Positions 57,901 to 60,880 of a stretch of 64,000 nt of DNA are shown piece by piece; position 1 is the stretch's first letter; every line of letters begins with the position of its first letter. The position numbers were made by a program, and so were the translations under genes. Source of the DNA: Brachypterus glaber (taxonomy: Eukaryota; Arthropoda; Insecta; Coleoptera; Kateretidae). The DNA is taken from the NCBI GenBank assembly GCA_958510825.1, contig OY294050.1:42359249-42423248 (forward strand), in the 5' to 3' direction. Under the pieces are notes generated by a model, which was not told the DNA's origin, did not search any database, and saw only the letters and a list, made by a program, of their open reading frames with translations.

Positions 57901-60170
57901 TCAATGCTGTTTCTTGAAATTTTCATAAAAATCAAGTAGCATTGATCAATGACATTTGCTTAAATAATTACATTGAACTGGCGTTTAAACATTTAGATTT
58001 TTTTAGGATTTTATTATAATATTTAGTTAATTATTTTAAAATTTTATTTTAAGCTATTTATTGGGTTTAATCTAGGCGTCCTTAACTTCCAGGCCGCGCT
58101 ACTGGCTTAGGTGCCACACTTTCTAGTGGGCCATTCCATGACCAGCTATGTAGAAAATTTTGAAGCAAAATATATATATATAAATATTGTCAAAAATTAT
58201 TGTGTTATTTGTGAAAGAAAATAAATCTATTACTTTTATCAAAAATAGCAAATATAATAAAACTAATACTAAAATTCGGAATATTTAGGGTTATTTGTGA
58301 TAAATTTCAAGAAGCATCCTGTAGGAAATATTATTATTATTAATTCGGAATATGTGATGGCGTGGTAATAGTGAATAGGTGAAAAATAAAGAAAAAAGGT
58401 GCAAGAATAGTATATTACATAACTAGTGTGGAAGGTGACATTTCACGCGAGTGGGAAGGTTTACGAACGAGCCGCCAGGCGAGTGATGAAACCCTGCGAG
58501 TGTATAAAATATACTTTCCAACGAGTTATGTACACTATTTTTCCTAGGATCCCAAAAAAATATGAAGTTTCCTATTTTAAAATTTTCTAATTTTTATTAA
58601 TTTTTAAGAAAAGCAAAGCACAAAAAAATTATAAATAGCATACAAATTTACATATGTAGGTATGTCAAACAGGAAATATTATTTTCATTTAGCTTTAGTT
58701 TTCTTGGTTTTATATTTAATACAATACATAGCTGTTTAATGGGTTGCCTATTCCTAAATAAATGCAAACTTGAGTTTGCTTATTAGATTTCTGTGGTTAT
58801 GCTGCCATATAAGACAGTAAAATTGTGTTTTACATTTCATAAGAAAAATGCTGTGTATTTTGACGTTTTTTATGTAATGTAAGGTAACTAAATAAAAAAT
58901 AAAGTAATTTTTATAAGATCTAGACTGTCTAGACAAGACAGTAATGGTCAGAATAGTAACGTTATATAGTTTCTATTTTTGACATGAAAAACAGAAATAT
59001 TTGGATTAAAACACTTAAAAGATATAAAGGGCTGTGGTGAAAGGTGGAAAATGGTTTATAAAACAAGGTGAATAAAATTCGTAGAATCTACGAGGTAAAC
59101 ATCCAAATAAAATTAGGCAAACCTCCATACATAAATATCACACCAGTGTGATATAAAAATATCAAACTAGTGCGATGTGAGGCGTTTTCTAAAGAACAAA
59201 AAGTGTGCTAAATGTCATTTTCATATAGGATCGTAGGAAAAAGAATTTTACTGCACTGTGAAGATTAAGCAATTAGTGTCGTTTTTTTTAATAATTATTA
59301 AAATTACATAGTTTTATTCGCATTACATTATAAAATAAGAATACAAAATATTGTATTCTTATTTCCCGACATTTGTAAGTAAAAACCTTATAAAAAATAT
59401 ATAAATTCTAACTTAATTTATTAGTTTATTGCCAATAATGAAACTACAGTATCTTCTTTGTTTAATTTTGGACTTTATTTTTTAAATGGCTCAGAATTCT
59501 CACATACCGAAAAAAAATTTTGTTCGTGTTGTTTTTTAAGAAATGTTATATTTAGCACTAGGATATAGGCAAAACTGAAATAATAACATTTTTATAATTG
59601 TATCCAAATTTTTTAAATATTTCACCACTTTATAATTAAATATTAAGTCTCAAAATATAAAACTGTCAAACTGACAATAAAAAATTCTTAGTATTATTTT
59701 TAGTAATTTTTTCTTAATGTTGGCGTACCAGCGCTGACAGACCCTAGTGGGCCATATCAAAGCTGACAAACTAGATGGTCCAGTAGCGCGGCCTGGAAGT
59801 GAAAGATGCCCTGGTTTAATTGATGAAATTTGGACAAAAAACAGAAACAACCAAAGTGACTTTTATAAGTAGTAATGGAAAAACGTTATAACTTACCGAT
59901 TTTCCTCATTTACATCAAACAGTGCGATTAAAATCCTCTTATTTAGATTCAAAGCGTAATCATAGTCCACTTCGTATTTCGGGAACGACGGGGCCAATAT
60001 CGTGAGCCCCCTGAGTGCGGAGTCCCGAACCACTACTAGAGGACTCTGAAGGGCACTGAGCAACGTGTCTAGCTCATCTCTGCATTCGGTACGCGAGCTA
60101 GAATTAACACAGTTTGCCACTTCTATCAAGCAGGCTTCGCACTGCGACTGCACACGACCGGAAGTTGTAT
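12631..60170 (-). CDS. GCN1: GCN1, eIF2-alpha kinase activator (12 exons, 5' end outside window)
   Basis: Ribosome-binding HEAT-repeat scaffold that, with GCN20, activates the kinase GCN2 on stalled or colliding ribosomes. Joined exons: 59897-60170, 54656-57000, 51124-51360, 49217-49303, 45708-45907, 42454-42676, 40942-41231, 34219-34474, 29722-30001, 25836-26050, 21189-21451, 12631-12987. All introns are GT...AG and every phase fits. The 5,027 nt encode about 1,674 residues that align collinearly with the C-terminal part of human GCN1, from FDVNEENR through [14 protein letters not shown] and [14 protein letters not shown] to the C-terminus DDTLLT. The EF3-like region is expected in the large exon, and the GCN2-binding (RWD-binding) region in the mid-size exons after it. 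No stop codon or frameshift was seen. Introns of 1.2-8.2 kb are full of transposons. The first N-terminal exons lie beyond 64000. Confidence 0.97.
13140..16300. repeat. Dispersed repeat family with several partial copies in GCN1's last intron
   Basis: Related segments at about 13990-14600, 14640-15410, 15540-15900 and 16040-16300 share AAAGGTGGAAAATGGT, ACAAGGTGAATAAAATTCG, ATCTAAATAAAATTAGGC and AAGGCGTTTTCTAAAGAAC. A further copy lies at 58400-59240. A ~670-bp element with inverted ends (TATCGTCATCTAAAGG near 13317 and CCTTTAGTGGACGATA near 13985) interrupts the first copy. No coding frames. Confidence 0.65.
16648..17793 (+). CDS. LINE ORF1, PHD-like plus CCHC nucleic-acid-binding protein
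   Basis: This 381-residue gag-like protein binds LINE RNA in the retrotransposition particle. Near the N-terminus is a PHD-like Cys/His cluster (C22, C23, C32, C35, H40, C43, C59, C60). A coiled coil follows at about 76-120, then an RRM-like region at about 160-225 ([20 protein letters not shown]). Two good zinc knuckles come next: C300-x2-C303-x4-H308-x4-C313 and C319-x2-C322-x4-H327-x4-C332. A third partial cluster starts at C336. The first ATG (16648) belongs to the host repeat. The element's own first ATG is three codons later (16657). It ends at TAG 17791-17793, in the same frame as ORF2. Confidence 0.88.
   Translation: MKDMKKKMGGNEKLPPEKLFKCCKKPLSVVICIKCKAVFHPSCVERKNLKTISKSEVICCEEDDLTSNQACDKSFIEQIKLLKALTTQKDVAIKDKEEIITLLQEKVKQLEEKLKNIEHKPISNVQRSYASVSKESVIVVKPSIPGESRKAKEEIMQKLKPADMEIGISSIRNGKDGAVIIKCRDENEANRVKTDIENSLGQNYTSTIPNKKNPQIKIIGIENNYAEQEPLLLETIRKQNKDIIKTESKLSLKFFKKMKKMYFAIFECDPETFKNIMSQGKVFIGYKSCPTFEQVNVFRCFKCCQYNHGSRDCKHKSTCGKCSSTDHETRDCQSKCYKCINCLTLNNRYNMENDINHSAYDVSCPIYIRMQNYTKQQVSYD
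17794..20640 (+). CDS. LINE ORF2, AP endonuclease and reverse transcriptase
   Basis: A 948-codon frame follows the ORF1 TAG with no intervening ATG. The apurinic-type endonuclease comes first: N19 in HQNVQC, E48 in LTEHW, D156 and N158 in CGDFNIN, and S-D-H at 218-220. The reverse transcriptase follows, with [45 protein letters not shown], the catalytic YADD at 673-676 and [10 protein letters not shown]-terminal LINE tail domain follows. No frame breaks are present. The first in-frame ATG is codon 86, beyond the N19 and E48 catalytic residues, so an active protein would need readthrough or reinitiation near the ORF1 stop. Catalytic residues look intact. Confidence 0.92.
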   Translation, partial: QPRNENKSKTNQIHIFHQNVQCLSNKTLELEIFLNETEVKPDLLCLTEHWLTGDSFLNLDGYEVISQFSRQKTIHGGAAIYSNKKMVFEEVEIIKKLSVESHIECACVVNRTEKIGVICIYRTGLGNLETFSERLEEILDQIQVKFKLYRFVICGDFNINLLEPNKSKPFLDLLSANNFYHTISEPTRVRKKSATLIDNFFVNFKNFSNVKVLKNALSDHYAQIISLDIQDKTICEKKTFLKKTFSKNKLEHFRQELISVNWDDIYNSSNVNKAYNSFLQIITNTMNRIFPTKKFNIQNKQKAWITSGIKVSSKQKRILYNQFIEGEVSNEKYKKFAKILKNVVNEAKKMSNNKYIRDSDSKTKATWSLVKKVTQKKQTKTTTLKNFSKKYENSQETLNKLNEYFLNACPEVNKNNTVNLENINECNSSILLKPSNPNEVVKCIKNLKNIKSVGEDQVPICLLKESADIIAFPLTHIINLAFRTGIFPDRLKIAQIKALHKKGKKDEEKNYRPISLLSNISKIFEKLIYNRFTDFLELNLVLSNNQNGFRKGKSTIRAVYQALTKILNSRNLGKLTLAMCIDLSKAFDSVNFETLCGKLERYGIRGNALLLIKSYLTNRYQCVIETDENGNILKSNLVLINKGVPQGSILGPLLYILYTNEIPNTVDEFVTLYADDITMIISEKDENVLLTKTASSLNLLEEYFTTNDLTLNIEKTQIISFSNRDKKDLVLPYKEINLNSVEEVKFLGLHIDRRLDWKAHVDFVAKNISKYCYALKILSESVDSKTALIAYHAYINSRIRYGIIFWGNSVDSDRILILQKRCIRNIYKLKVTDSCRDIFSSNNILTLVGLYVFECVKFVVENKDLFIDCKSQEVYDTRKKVELENVKCNYTYIQKNVHYSIIRIYNSFPSHVRSLPSDKLKRVLKSYLVSKSFYTLSEFFEDKGRENI
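20790..20795 (+). promoter_or_regulatory. LINE poly(A) signal
   Basis: AATAAA just before the TCTAA tail repeats of the + strand LINE, after a GGGGTA hairpin-like stretch. It fits the element's 3' end. Confidence 0.6.
21189..21451 (-). CDS. GCN1: GCN1 penultimate exon, hemmed in by LINE tail and duplicated donor
   Basis: Encodes [48 protein letters not shown] and SQIIVPFVK, collinear with the human region just before the C-terminus. It enters in phase 1 and leaves in phase 0 after AAG|GTAAGA. The acceptor (AG at 21452-21453) is preceded by an (ATT)n run that is the 3' tail of a LINE fragment. The donor and the last ~16 exon bases are repeated in the tandem copies at 20929-20949 and 16510-16530. 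Confidence 0.94.
21457..22610 (-). mobile_element. 5'-truncated Jockey/I-type LINE fragment on the GCN1 strand
   Basis: The - strand carries a 321-codon reverse transcriptase fragment followed by a short 3' UTR. An AATAAA lies at 21478-21483, and an (ATT)n tail reaches to within a few bases of the GCN1 acceptor at 21452. The 5' edge near 22610 is a truncation. The orientation is the same as GCN1, so its poly(A) signal is inside the GCN1 pre-mRNA. Confidence 0.85.
21637..22602 (-). pseudogene. LINE reverse transcriptase fragment
   Basis: The frame holds the C-terminal half of a reverse transcriptase. [12 protein letters not shown] is followed by [16 protein letters not shown], the catalytic YADD (LQYADDTGL), a KSQFIIF block, IKYLGIHFD and the LINE-type C-terminal segment with [13 protein letters not shown]. 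The frame is uninterrupted, so the insertion is fairly young. It lacks the endonuclease, ORF1 and the N-terminal RT motifs, so it cannot act on its own. Confidence 0.88.
22611..23925. other. AT-rich intron stretch without recognised content
   Basis: Long T and A runs and no repeat I could pair within the window. A 90-codon - strand frame at 22849-23121 and an overlapping + strand frame have no recognisable motif, and I do not call them genes. The segment around 22850-23200 is less AT-biased than its surroundings and may be a decayed element of unknown type. Confidence 0.4.
23930..24660 (+). pseudogene. Decayed LINE 3' part
   Basis: Translating from 23934 gives [33 protein letters not shown] and IINKSIVES, then HGV/AFIKTL after stops. 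This is the end of a LINE reverse transcriptase (the KYLG motif and the thumb region) with several in-frame stop codons. A degenerate C-terminal part follows to about 24400, then an AT-rich 3' region with a short hairpin near 24680. Older than the other LINEs here. Confidence 0.7.
24755..25685. mobile_element. Foldback element with ~430-bp arms
   Basis: The left arm begins AAAATTGCAGCCAAATTAAA. It runs through ACGCTTTTAAAA, TAATTAAGTTAATATTTACG (reversed), CATGTGGTTCTATAAA and GTTGCTAGGCAA. It is matched in inverted order from about 25265 to 25680. The centre lies near 25240. No coding sequence. Confidence 0.75.
25836..26050 (-). CDS. GCN1: GCN1 exon ([14 protein letters not shown])
   Basis: Encodes [32 protein letters not shown] and [15 protein letters not shown], matching the human DTMLQALRFVIQGAG...SAGCLGELCAFL region. 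The acceptor TTTTTTTTACAG and donor A|GTAAGT flank it. The acceptor lies only about 25-40 bp from a tandemly duplicated element (26076-27530), so the distal part of its upstream control sequence comes from that repeat. Confidence 0.95.
26076..27530. mobile_element. Minisatellite-bearing MITE with a 660-bp tandem duplication
   Basis: Two almost identical direct copies (26091-26750 and 26751-27411) start TAGCACATGCGCACTGG and end TTTTTGTAAAATTC. Each contains about three units of a ~62-bp minisatellite (TTTAATGGGAGGCGTTGG..., GGTTTGGTAGTTTGCTGG). The outer edge near 27470-27520 (GCGCATGCGCCGGATTC) matches the TIR of the element at 60240-62317. Frames read out of the minisatellite ([12 protein letters not shown] repeats) are artefacts. 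Confidence 0.8.
28275..28460 (-). pseudogene. CGGBP1/hAT-like zinc-finger relic
   Basis: On the - strand ATG at 28460 opens 41 codons. They include [20 protein letters not shown] followed by TFCKKYL, and end in TAA at 28335-28337. Past the stop, in the same frame, comes [16 protein letters not shown]. Together they show the pattern W-I-x-Y/F-P...I-L-x-C-x2-C...(x)n-H, typical of the single BED/C2H2-like finger of CGGBP1-like proteins and hAT transposases. One stop codon breaks it and no catalytic domain follows. It is probably the N-terminal exon of the element's former transposase. Confidence 0.5.
29030..29545. mobile_element. MITE with TTTTATCCAACACCTT ends
   Basis: Ends read TTTTATCCAACACCTTCAC and AAGGTGTTGGATAAAAT. 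A second copy lies at 34678-34945, with shared interior (TTTTGACGTTTGTAAGAAAT, TAGGCATACTTAGGCCAT). A single end recurs near 49038. Nested in the larger element 27897-29685. Confidence 0.75.
29722..30001 (-). CDS. GCN1: GCN1 exon ([15 protein letters not shown])
   Basis: Encodes [54 protein letters not shown] and [10 protein letters not shown], one of the best conserved stretches of GCN1 across eukaryotes. The acceptor TAATTTCAG and donor GTGAGT are both good. It starts in phase 1 and ends after two bases (AA) of a lysine codon. Confidence 0.97.
30108..31975. mobile_element. TIR element, TACAGGGTGTC ends, with nested insertion
   Basis: The left end is ACAGGGTGTCTTAGAACTT and the right end is AGTTCTGAGACACCCTGTA. 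The inner arms (CCTATAAACATATGTAC, AGGGAGCTACGCCCCTTC, GACGTCCGAAATGGGGG) mirror at 31010-31180. A second repeat (31184-31860) splits the right arm. The AGGGAGCTACG and ACATATG motifs link it to 49650-50410 and 4109-4850. Confidence 0.75.
31184..31860. mobile_element. Element with GACAGACAGAC tract, CATCGGCACT ends
   Basis: The left end ACATCGGCACTTAGTGCTAC and right end ATAGTGCCGATGT frame an interior with GTCCGTCTGTCTGTCTGG, TAGCGTTTTTTG and TTTACCCCC-type motifs. Similar interiors, in the other orientation, occur at 41279-41870 and inside 10021-11092. Frames of 60-70 codons here are not convincing. Confidence 0.6.
32158..33458. mobile_element. TIR element, ACCGGGTGTCCCAACTC ends, with nested MITE
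   Basis: The left end ACCGGGTGTCCCAACTCTAT is mirrored by GAGTTGGGACACCCGGTATA at the right. Inner copies of TTTTCTCGAAAACTAAAAGA and CCACCCCTCAACCCC lie on both sides. A second MITE (32599-33172) is nested inside. Confidence 0.75.
32599..33172. mobile_element. MITE with TACAGCCTGTTCCAGAACT ends
   Basis: The inverted ends (ACAGCCTGTTCCAGAACT and AGTTCTGGAACAGGCTGTA) are followed inward by ACCCTCTGGAAAATAT on both sides. Its interior (TTTAATTATTGCAGGTA) matches the copy at 42725-44848, which carries a further insertion there. Confidence 0.8.
33460..34218. other. Intron stretch without recognised content
   Basis: AT-rich with CATACATACATAC near 33590 and a mildly GC-richer segment near 33840-33900. 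No frame, repeat pair or RNA gene that I can support. Confidence 0.4.
34219..34474 (-). CDS. GCN1: GCN1 exon ([11 protein letters not shown])
   Basis: Encodes [56 protein letters not shown] and [10 protein letters not shown]. The FCLPKxGV..ILP and SVVSITG blocks are diagnostic for GCN1. The acceptor ATTTTTTAG and donor GTATTT flank it. It begins in phase 0 and ends with the first G of a glycine codon completed by the next exon. Confidence 0.96.
34678..34945. mobile_element. MITE, TTTTATCCAACACCTT family, second copy
   Basis: Ends TTTTATCCAACACCTTCAC and AAGGTGTTGGATAAAAT, shorter than the copy at 29030-29545 but with the same interior. Flanked by A/T tracts. Confidence 0.75.
35212..35450. 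repeat. Inverted repeat around GTGTAAAGTTGTTTTGCAACTTG
   Basis: CGCAAGTTGCAAAACAACTT at about 35254 and AAGTTGTTTTGCAACTTGC at about 35393 are inverted. Between them are AACGCTTTGAC and its reverse GTCAAAGCG. Confidence 0.6.
35468..38560. mobile_element. Large inverted-repeat element with composite interior
   Basis: Outer arms 35468-35795 and 38223-38560 are inverted copies (AGTAGTCGGCGTAAAC, CATCAACGTTGAAAATAAAC, TTGTTACACACAACAATATT). An inner inverted pair (near 35868-35908 and 37797-37838, GCAAGATAGTAAATTAAAAAT) suggests a second element inside. The interior holds an exon-like piece at 36468-36542 and hydrophobic AT-driven frames at 36597-37671, which I do not accept as genes. Confidence 0.6.
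36468..36542 (+). other. Exon-like segment with good splice sites
   Basis: A pyrimidine-rich acceptor (CTTTTTCTTTATTTTAAAG) and a consensus donor (GAAG|GTAAGT) frame 75 bp that is open in at least two frames. One reading contains [20 protein letters not shown]. No family recognised, and I could not find partner exons nearby. It may be a captured or transposase exon. Confidence 0.3.
38561..40184. other. AT-rich intron stretch with a TA microsatellite
   Basis: A (TA)n run at about 38901-38932 and scattered AT-rich sequence. Two short GC-richer patches lie near 39010-39070 and 39680-39860. No gene or paired repeat that I can support. Confidence 0.4.
40185..40360. repeat. Dispersed repeat (AACGCTTTAAG...GGAAATCTTGTGGGCACG)
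   Basis: CTTAAGAACGCTTTAAG, AGAGACTTGAAATTTGGC and TTCTCGCTCGGGATTG also occur at 48350-48440. The first part recurs reversed at 4985-5030. A non-coding interspersed repeat. Confidence 0.6.
40365..40855. repeat. Tandem array, ~97-bp units, five copies
   Basis: TTTTTGAGGTTGCTGAAAGT occurs near 40385, 40505, 40602, 40700 and 40797, each followed by GAATCTGATAATA, a CACCCCC/GGGGTG pair and GTTTTCGTGAAAA. Spacing is 97-98 bp except for the first unit (~119). It ends about 90 bp before the GCN1 exon 40942-41231. Confidence 0.8.
40942..41231 (-). CDS. GCN1: GCN1 exon (CQAVILSV...EALGAIVK)
   Basis: Encodes [54 protein letters not shown] and [11 protein letters not shown], in the order seen in human GCN1 (NCQAVILSV...SWDALNAITK). 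This falls in the C-terminal HEAT region that includes the RWD-binding part. The acceptor CATCCTTAG and donor GTAGGT are good. It enters in phase 1 and leaves in phase 0. The exon is noticeably GC-richer than the surrounding introns. Confidence 0.96.
41279..41870. mobile_element. Element with GACAGACAGAC tract (third copy)
   Basis: Starts near ACTACTAAGAGTGCCGATGT and shares CAAACTAGATGAAACG, TATATAAGTGCTAAATTA and AAAATAGGAGTTTTACCC with 31184-31860 (reverse orientation) and 10080-10430. The ~134-codon frame over 41379-41783 is repeat-derived. Confidence 0.6.
41915..42345. mobile_element. Foldback MITE
   Basis: GCGATCGTAATACAAGC and TTTTTTCTACGATCTAA on the left are inverted at the right (AGATTGTAGAAAAAATAG, TTTGTATTACAAACGC). 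ACAAATAAATTTC pairs with TAACTTTATTTGT. Non-coding. Confidence 0.6.
42454..42676 (-). CDS. GCN1: GCN1 exon ([20 protein letters not shown])
   Basis: Encodes [48 protein letters not shown] and [13 protein letters not shown]. The matching human sequence is ALDGLKQVMAIKSRVV. The acceptor TTTTTTTTAG and donor GTACGG are intact. It starts in phase 0 and ends with one base (G). The next intron (41232-42453) is the shortest at 1.2 kb. Confidence 0.96.
42908..44446. mobile_element. Inserted element with AGGAGGATATCG ends
   Basis: The left end AGGAGGATATCGGGTTTTGG and right end AAACGATATCCTCCT are inverted, and the insertion point is clear from the uninterrupted copy at 32775. The interior is AT-rich with no convincing frame and contains the palindrome at 43493-43624. 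Confidence 0.7.
43493..43624. mobile_element. Short palindromic MITE
   Basis: CCCTATTGAAAATGACGGGT and GCGGGTATAAATGG, then ACAAACCGGACTT, are mirrored after a short centre by AAGTCCGGTTTGT, CCATTTATACCCGC and ACCCGGCATTTTCAACAGGG. The ~130-bp near-palindrome is GC-richer than its surroundings. Confidence 0.7.
44890..45660. mobile_element. Fragment related to the THAP-element interior
   Basis: Segments at 44925-45225 and 45545-45655 are reverse complements of 7915-8290 (GGGAGAAATCGCC, AGAACTTTTGTCCC, GGCGCCATCTAAA, CCAACCAAATAAATACTG). The palindrome centre is expanded by ~350 bp here compared with 7965-8050. Confidence 0.65.
45708..45907 (-). CDS. GCN1: GCN1 exon (LSEIM...[11 protein letters not shown])
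   Basis: Encodes [46 protein letters not shown] and [13 protein letters not shown], collinear with the human SLVPTARKALCD...LEDILPFLLKQL stretch, just ahead of the region implicated in GCN2 RWD binding. The acceptor is GTGTTACAG and the donor GTATGT. It enters in phase 1 and leaves in phase 0. Confidence 0.96.
46011..46264. mobile_element. hAT-type MITE with perfect 8-bp duplication
   Basis: The inverted ends CAACGAACTAATAACTCTTC and their reverse complement match over about 31 of 32 bases. GTTAGAAC flanks both sides (46003-46010 and 46265-46272). The related sequence near 47803 shows the site with a single GTTAAAAC and no insert, an empty-site paralogue. 254 bp, non-coding. Confidence 0.88.
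46503..46781 (-). mobile_element. tRNA-derived SINE
   Basis: On the - strand the 5' part has a Pol III A box (TGGCGCAGTTGG) and B box (GGTTCGAGCC) inside a tRNA-like stretch (46709-46778). A GGAGGGCACGTAAA...GGTCCCGTC body of the kind found in insect SINEs follows, then an A-rich end. It is flanked by a 13-bp direct repeat AAACAAAAATGTT (46490-46502 and 46782-46794). The frames over it are not genes. Confidence 0.85.
46791..47312. repeat. ~244-bp tandem duplication
   Basis: Two direct copies start TGTTATTTTATTCGAAAACC (46791 and 47035) and run through AACCTTGGTAAAAAAATG and CACCTAATTATAAACAGCCG. A diverged third copy, with the preceding 46275-46490 segment, lies at 47803-48240. Confidence 0.75.
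47803..48240. repeat. Diverged direct copy of 46273-47270
   Basis: Shares AGCATAAATAAATAACACAT, TATTATTAGTTTCGCTA and CCACAGGTGTTTACAGAC with the earlier segment, but lacks the SINE and the hAT MITE. It thus preserves both pre-insertion sites. Confidence 0.7.
48246..48356 (+). other. Coding-like fragment with acceptor-like start
   Basis: After TTTAACAG the frame reads [33 protein letters not shown] and then a TAA inside a dispersed repeat (48310-48510). It is compositionally unlike the surrounding AT-rich DNA. Possibly a transposase exon fragment; no family recognised. Confidence 0.25.
48540..49010. repeat. Two small inverted-repeat elements
   Basis: CTATTTTGCTCTATAAGC near 48572 pairs with TTAGAGCAAAATAG near 48873. 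CATAACACGTTTTTAGCGCA near 48913 pairs with GTGCGCTAAAAACGTATG near 48983. Non-coding. Confidence 0.5.
49217..49303 (-). CDS. GCN1: GCN1 short exon ([15 protein letters not shown])
   Basis: This 87-bp exon is too short for open-frame searches but is certain from context. It encodes [18 protein letters not shown] and [10 protein letters not shown], matching the human [13 protein letters not shown]...DERQGVCIGLSEIM region. The acceptor TTTTGTTAG and donor GTAAGT flank it, and phase 1 on both sides agrees with the neighbours. Confidence 0.95.
49650..50410. mobile_element. MITE, TATTTGAAATAGGGTCGG ends
   Basis: Inverted arms include AAATAGGGTCGGAAATTTTA, ACATATGTCTAAAAATGCG and AAGGGAGCTA.GCCCC, matching 50285-50405 in reverse. 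Related by internal motifs to 30108-31975. Confidence 0.8.
50411..51123. other. Intron stretch without recognised content
   Basis: Moderately AT-rich. A 68-codon + strand frame (50596-50802) has no recognisable motif. An AGACACCCGGTATAT edge near 50996 looks like one end of an ACCGGGTGTC element whose partner I did not find. Confidence 0.35.
51124..51360 (-). CDS. GCN1: GCN1 exon ([10 protein letters not shown])
   Basis: Encodes the highly conserved [17 protein letters not shown] block, [22 protein letters not shown] and [12 protein letters not shown], all collinear with human GCN1. The acceptor TTGTTTCAG abuts 51360 and the donor is GTAAGT. Both ends are phase 1, so the split glycine codons join cleanly with neighbouring exons. 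Confidence 0.97.
51478..52026. mobile_element. MITE with AAGTTCATTTAATTAAGG ends and a first-exon-like core
   Basis: The left TIR (AAAGTTCATTTAATTAAGGT, TTAACTTCCCGCT) is mirrored at 51982-52026. Inside, ATG at 51755 begins MDRE and reaches a consensus donor G|GTAAGT at 51767/51768, resembling the first coding exon of a spliced gene. No downstream exon is present. About 549 bp. Confidence 0.7.
52027..53790. other. AT-rich intron stretch, no gene
   Basis: A motif GAGCCGGCAGGCGAGTATGA near 52060 resembles GAGCCGCCAGGCGAGTGATG at 58470. ATTCATT repeats lie at 53405-53460, and a CGGGTTCCCACCAG edge lies near 52716. No supported gene. Confidence 0.4.
53797..54604. mobile_element. Tc1/mariner-type MITE
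   Basis: The ends CAGTGGTGGAAATATATATC and GATATTTAATGCCACAACTG, with GGGACA/TGTCCC inside, are flanked by TA on both sides (53795-53796, 54605-54606). The interior has weakly coding-like stretches with stops but no DDE motif that I can see. Confidence 0.75.
54656..57000 (-). CDS. GCN1: GCN1 large central exon (EF3-like region)
   Basis: This 2,345-bp exon encodes about 781 residues of tandem HEAT repeats with no interruption. Recognisable GCN1 blocks in order are [126 protein letters not shown] and [11 protein letters not shown]. This segment corresponds to the part of GCN1 that resembles elongation factor 3 and contacts the ribosome and GCN20. The acceptor is TTTTTTTGCAG and the donor GTAAGT. 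It begins with the last base of a codon and ends with a single base. A spacer at about residues 50-80 (rich in D, E and N) is less conserved, as expected for a loop. Confidence 0.97.
57096..57840. mobile_element. Minisatellite-bearing hAT-like element, partial copy
   Basis: ACGATTCACTCACCGCAGTA at 57131 starts the same TIR as the 60240 element. The reverse-oriented minisatellite (CACCAAACCAGCAAACTACC units, 57395-57615) and the GGACCTAATGCGCACCGTAA segment match 26090-27420 in reverse. An ACCAGGTGTCCCAAG edge precedes it, as at 60190. Confidence 0.7.
58068..59825. mobile_element. Element with CCAGGCCGCGCTACTGG ends, split by a dispersed repeat
   Basis: ACTTCCAGGCCGCGCTACTG at about 58087 is mirrored near 59780-59800, and CTAGTGGGCCAT pairs likewise. 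A copy of the repeat family seen at 13990-16300 (58400-59240, AAAGGTGGAAAATGGT, AATAAAATTCGTAGAATC) lies inside. Confidence 0.55.
59897..60170 (-). CDS. GCN1: GCN1 exon (first in window)
   Basis: The acceptor TTTTTTAG precedes 60170 and the donor GTAAGT follows 59897. The exon starts in phase 1 and ends after two bases of a codon. It encodes about 90 residues, including [22 protein letters not shown] and [11 protein letters not shown], the last matching the FDVEEENR stretch of human GCN1. Upstream coding sequence must lie beyond the window, since nothing in 60171-64000 looks like another exon. Confidence 0.93.
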
Positions 60171-60880
60171 CTAAAAAATCGTATGAAAGATACAAGGTGC
60201 CCCAGCTATGACAGATCAACCGTTTTTTGGCGTTATTATACGATTCACTCACCACAGTAATGAGGAGAATCCAGCGCATGCGCACTGATTTTCTTATTTT
60301 TGTTTTGACGTATGGCAAAAATTATTTTAAGCTTATGTAACATTCTTTTGCAGAATTTTACAAAAATATCTACTTTTTTCTTATGCATATTGTTACACCA
60401 GGCGAGCATTTATTTTTTAATTAGCTAAAGCTAAATTATTTAGCCTAAATATAATTTGATTCTTAAAAATAATCGCCTTCTAAATTCTGAAATATCGTAT
60501 CTGAAAAATGCCTCCCATTAAAAAAAAACACCAAACCAGCAAACTACCAAACCAACCCATTGTTAACGTAAACCAACGCCTCCCATAAAAAAAAACACCA
60601 AACTAGCAAACTACCAAACTACTACTACTACCAGTACACTAGTTTTTTTGTTAGAATATATAGCAAAATATTGTTAAAATACTCACGAATTTCTGTTTGA
60701 TTTTTTTAATGGGGGAATTGGTTTAGGTTAACAATGGTATGGTTTGGTAGTTTGCTGGTTTGGTGTTTTTTTTAATGGGAGGCGTTGGTTTACGTTAACA
60801 ATGGTTTGGTTTGGTAGTTTGCTGGTTTGGTGTTTTTTTTTTAATGGGAGGCATTTTTCAGATACGATATTTCAGAATTT

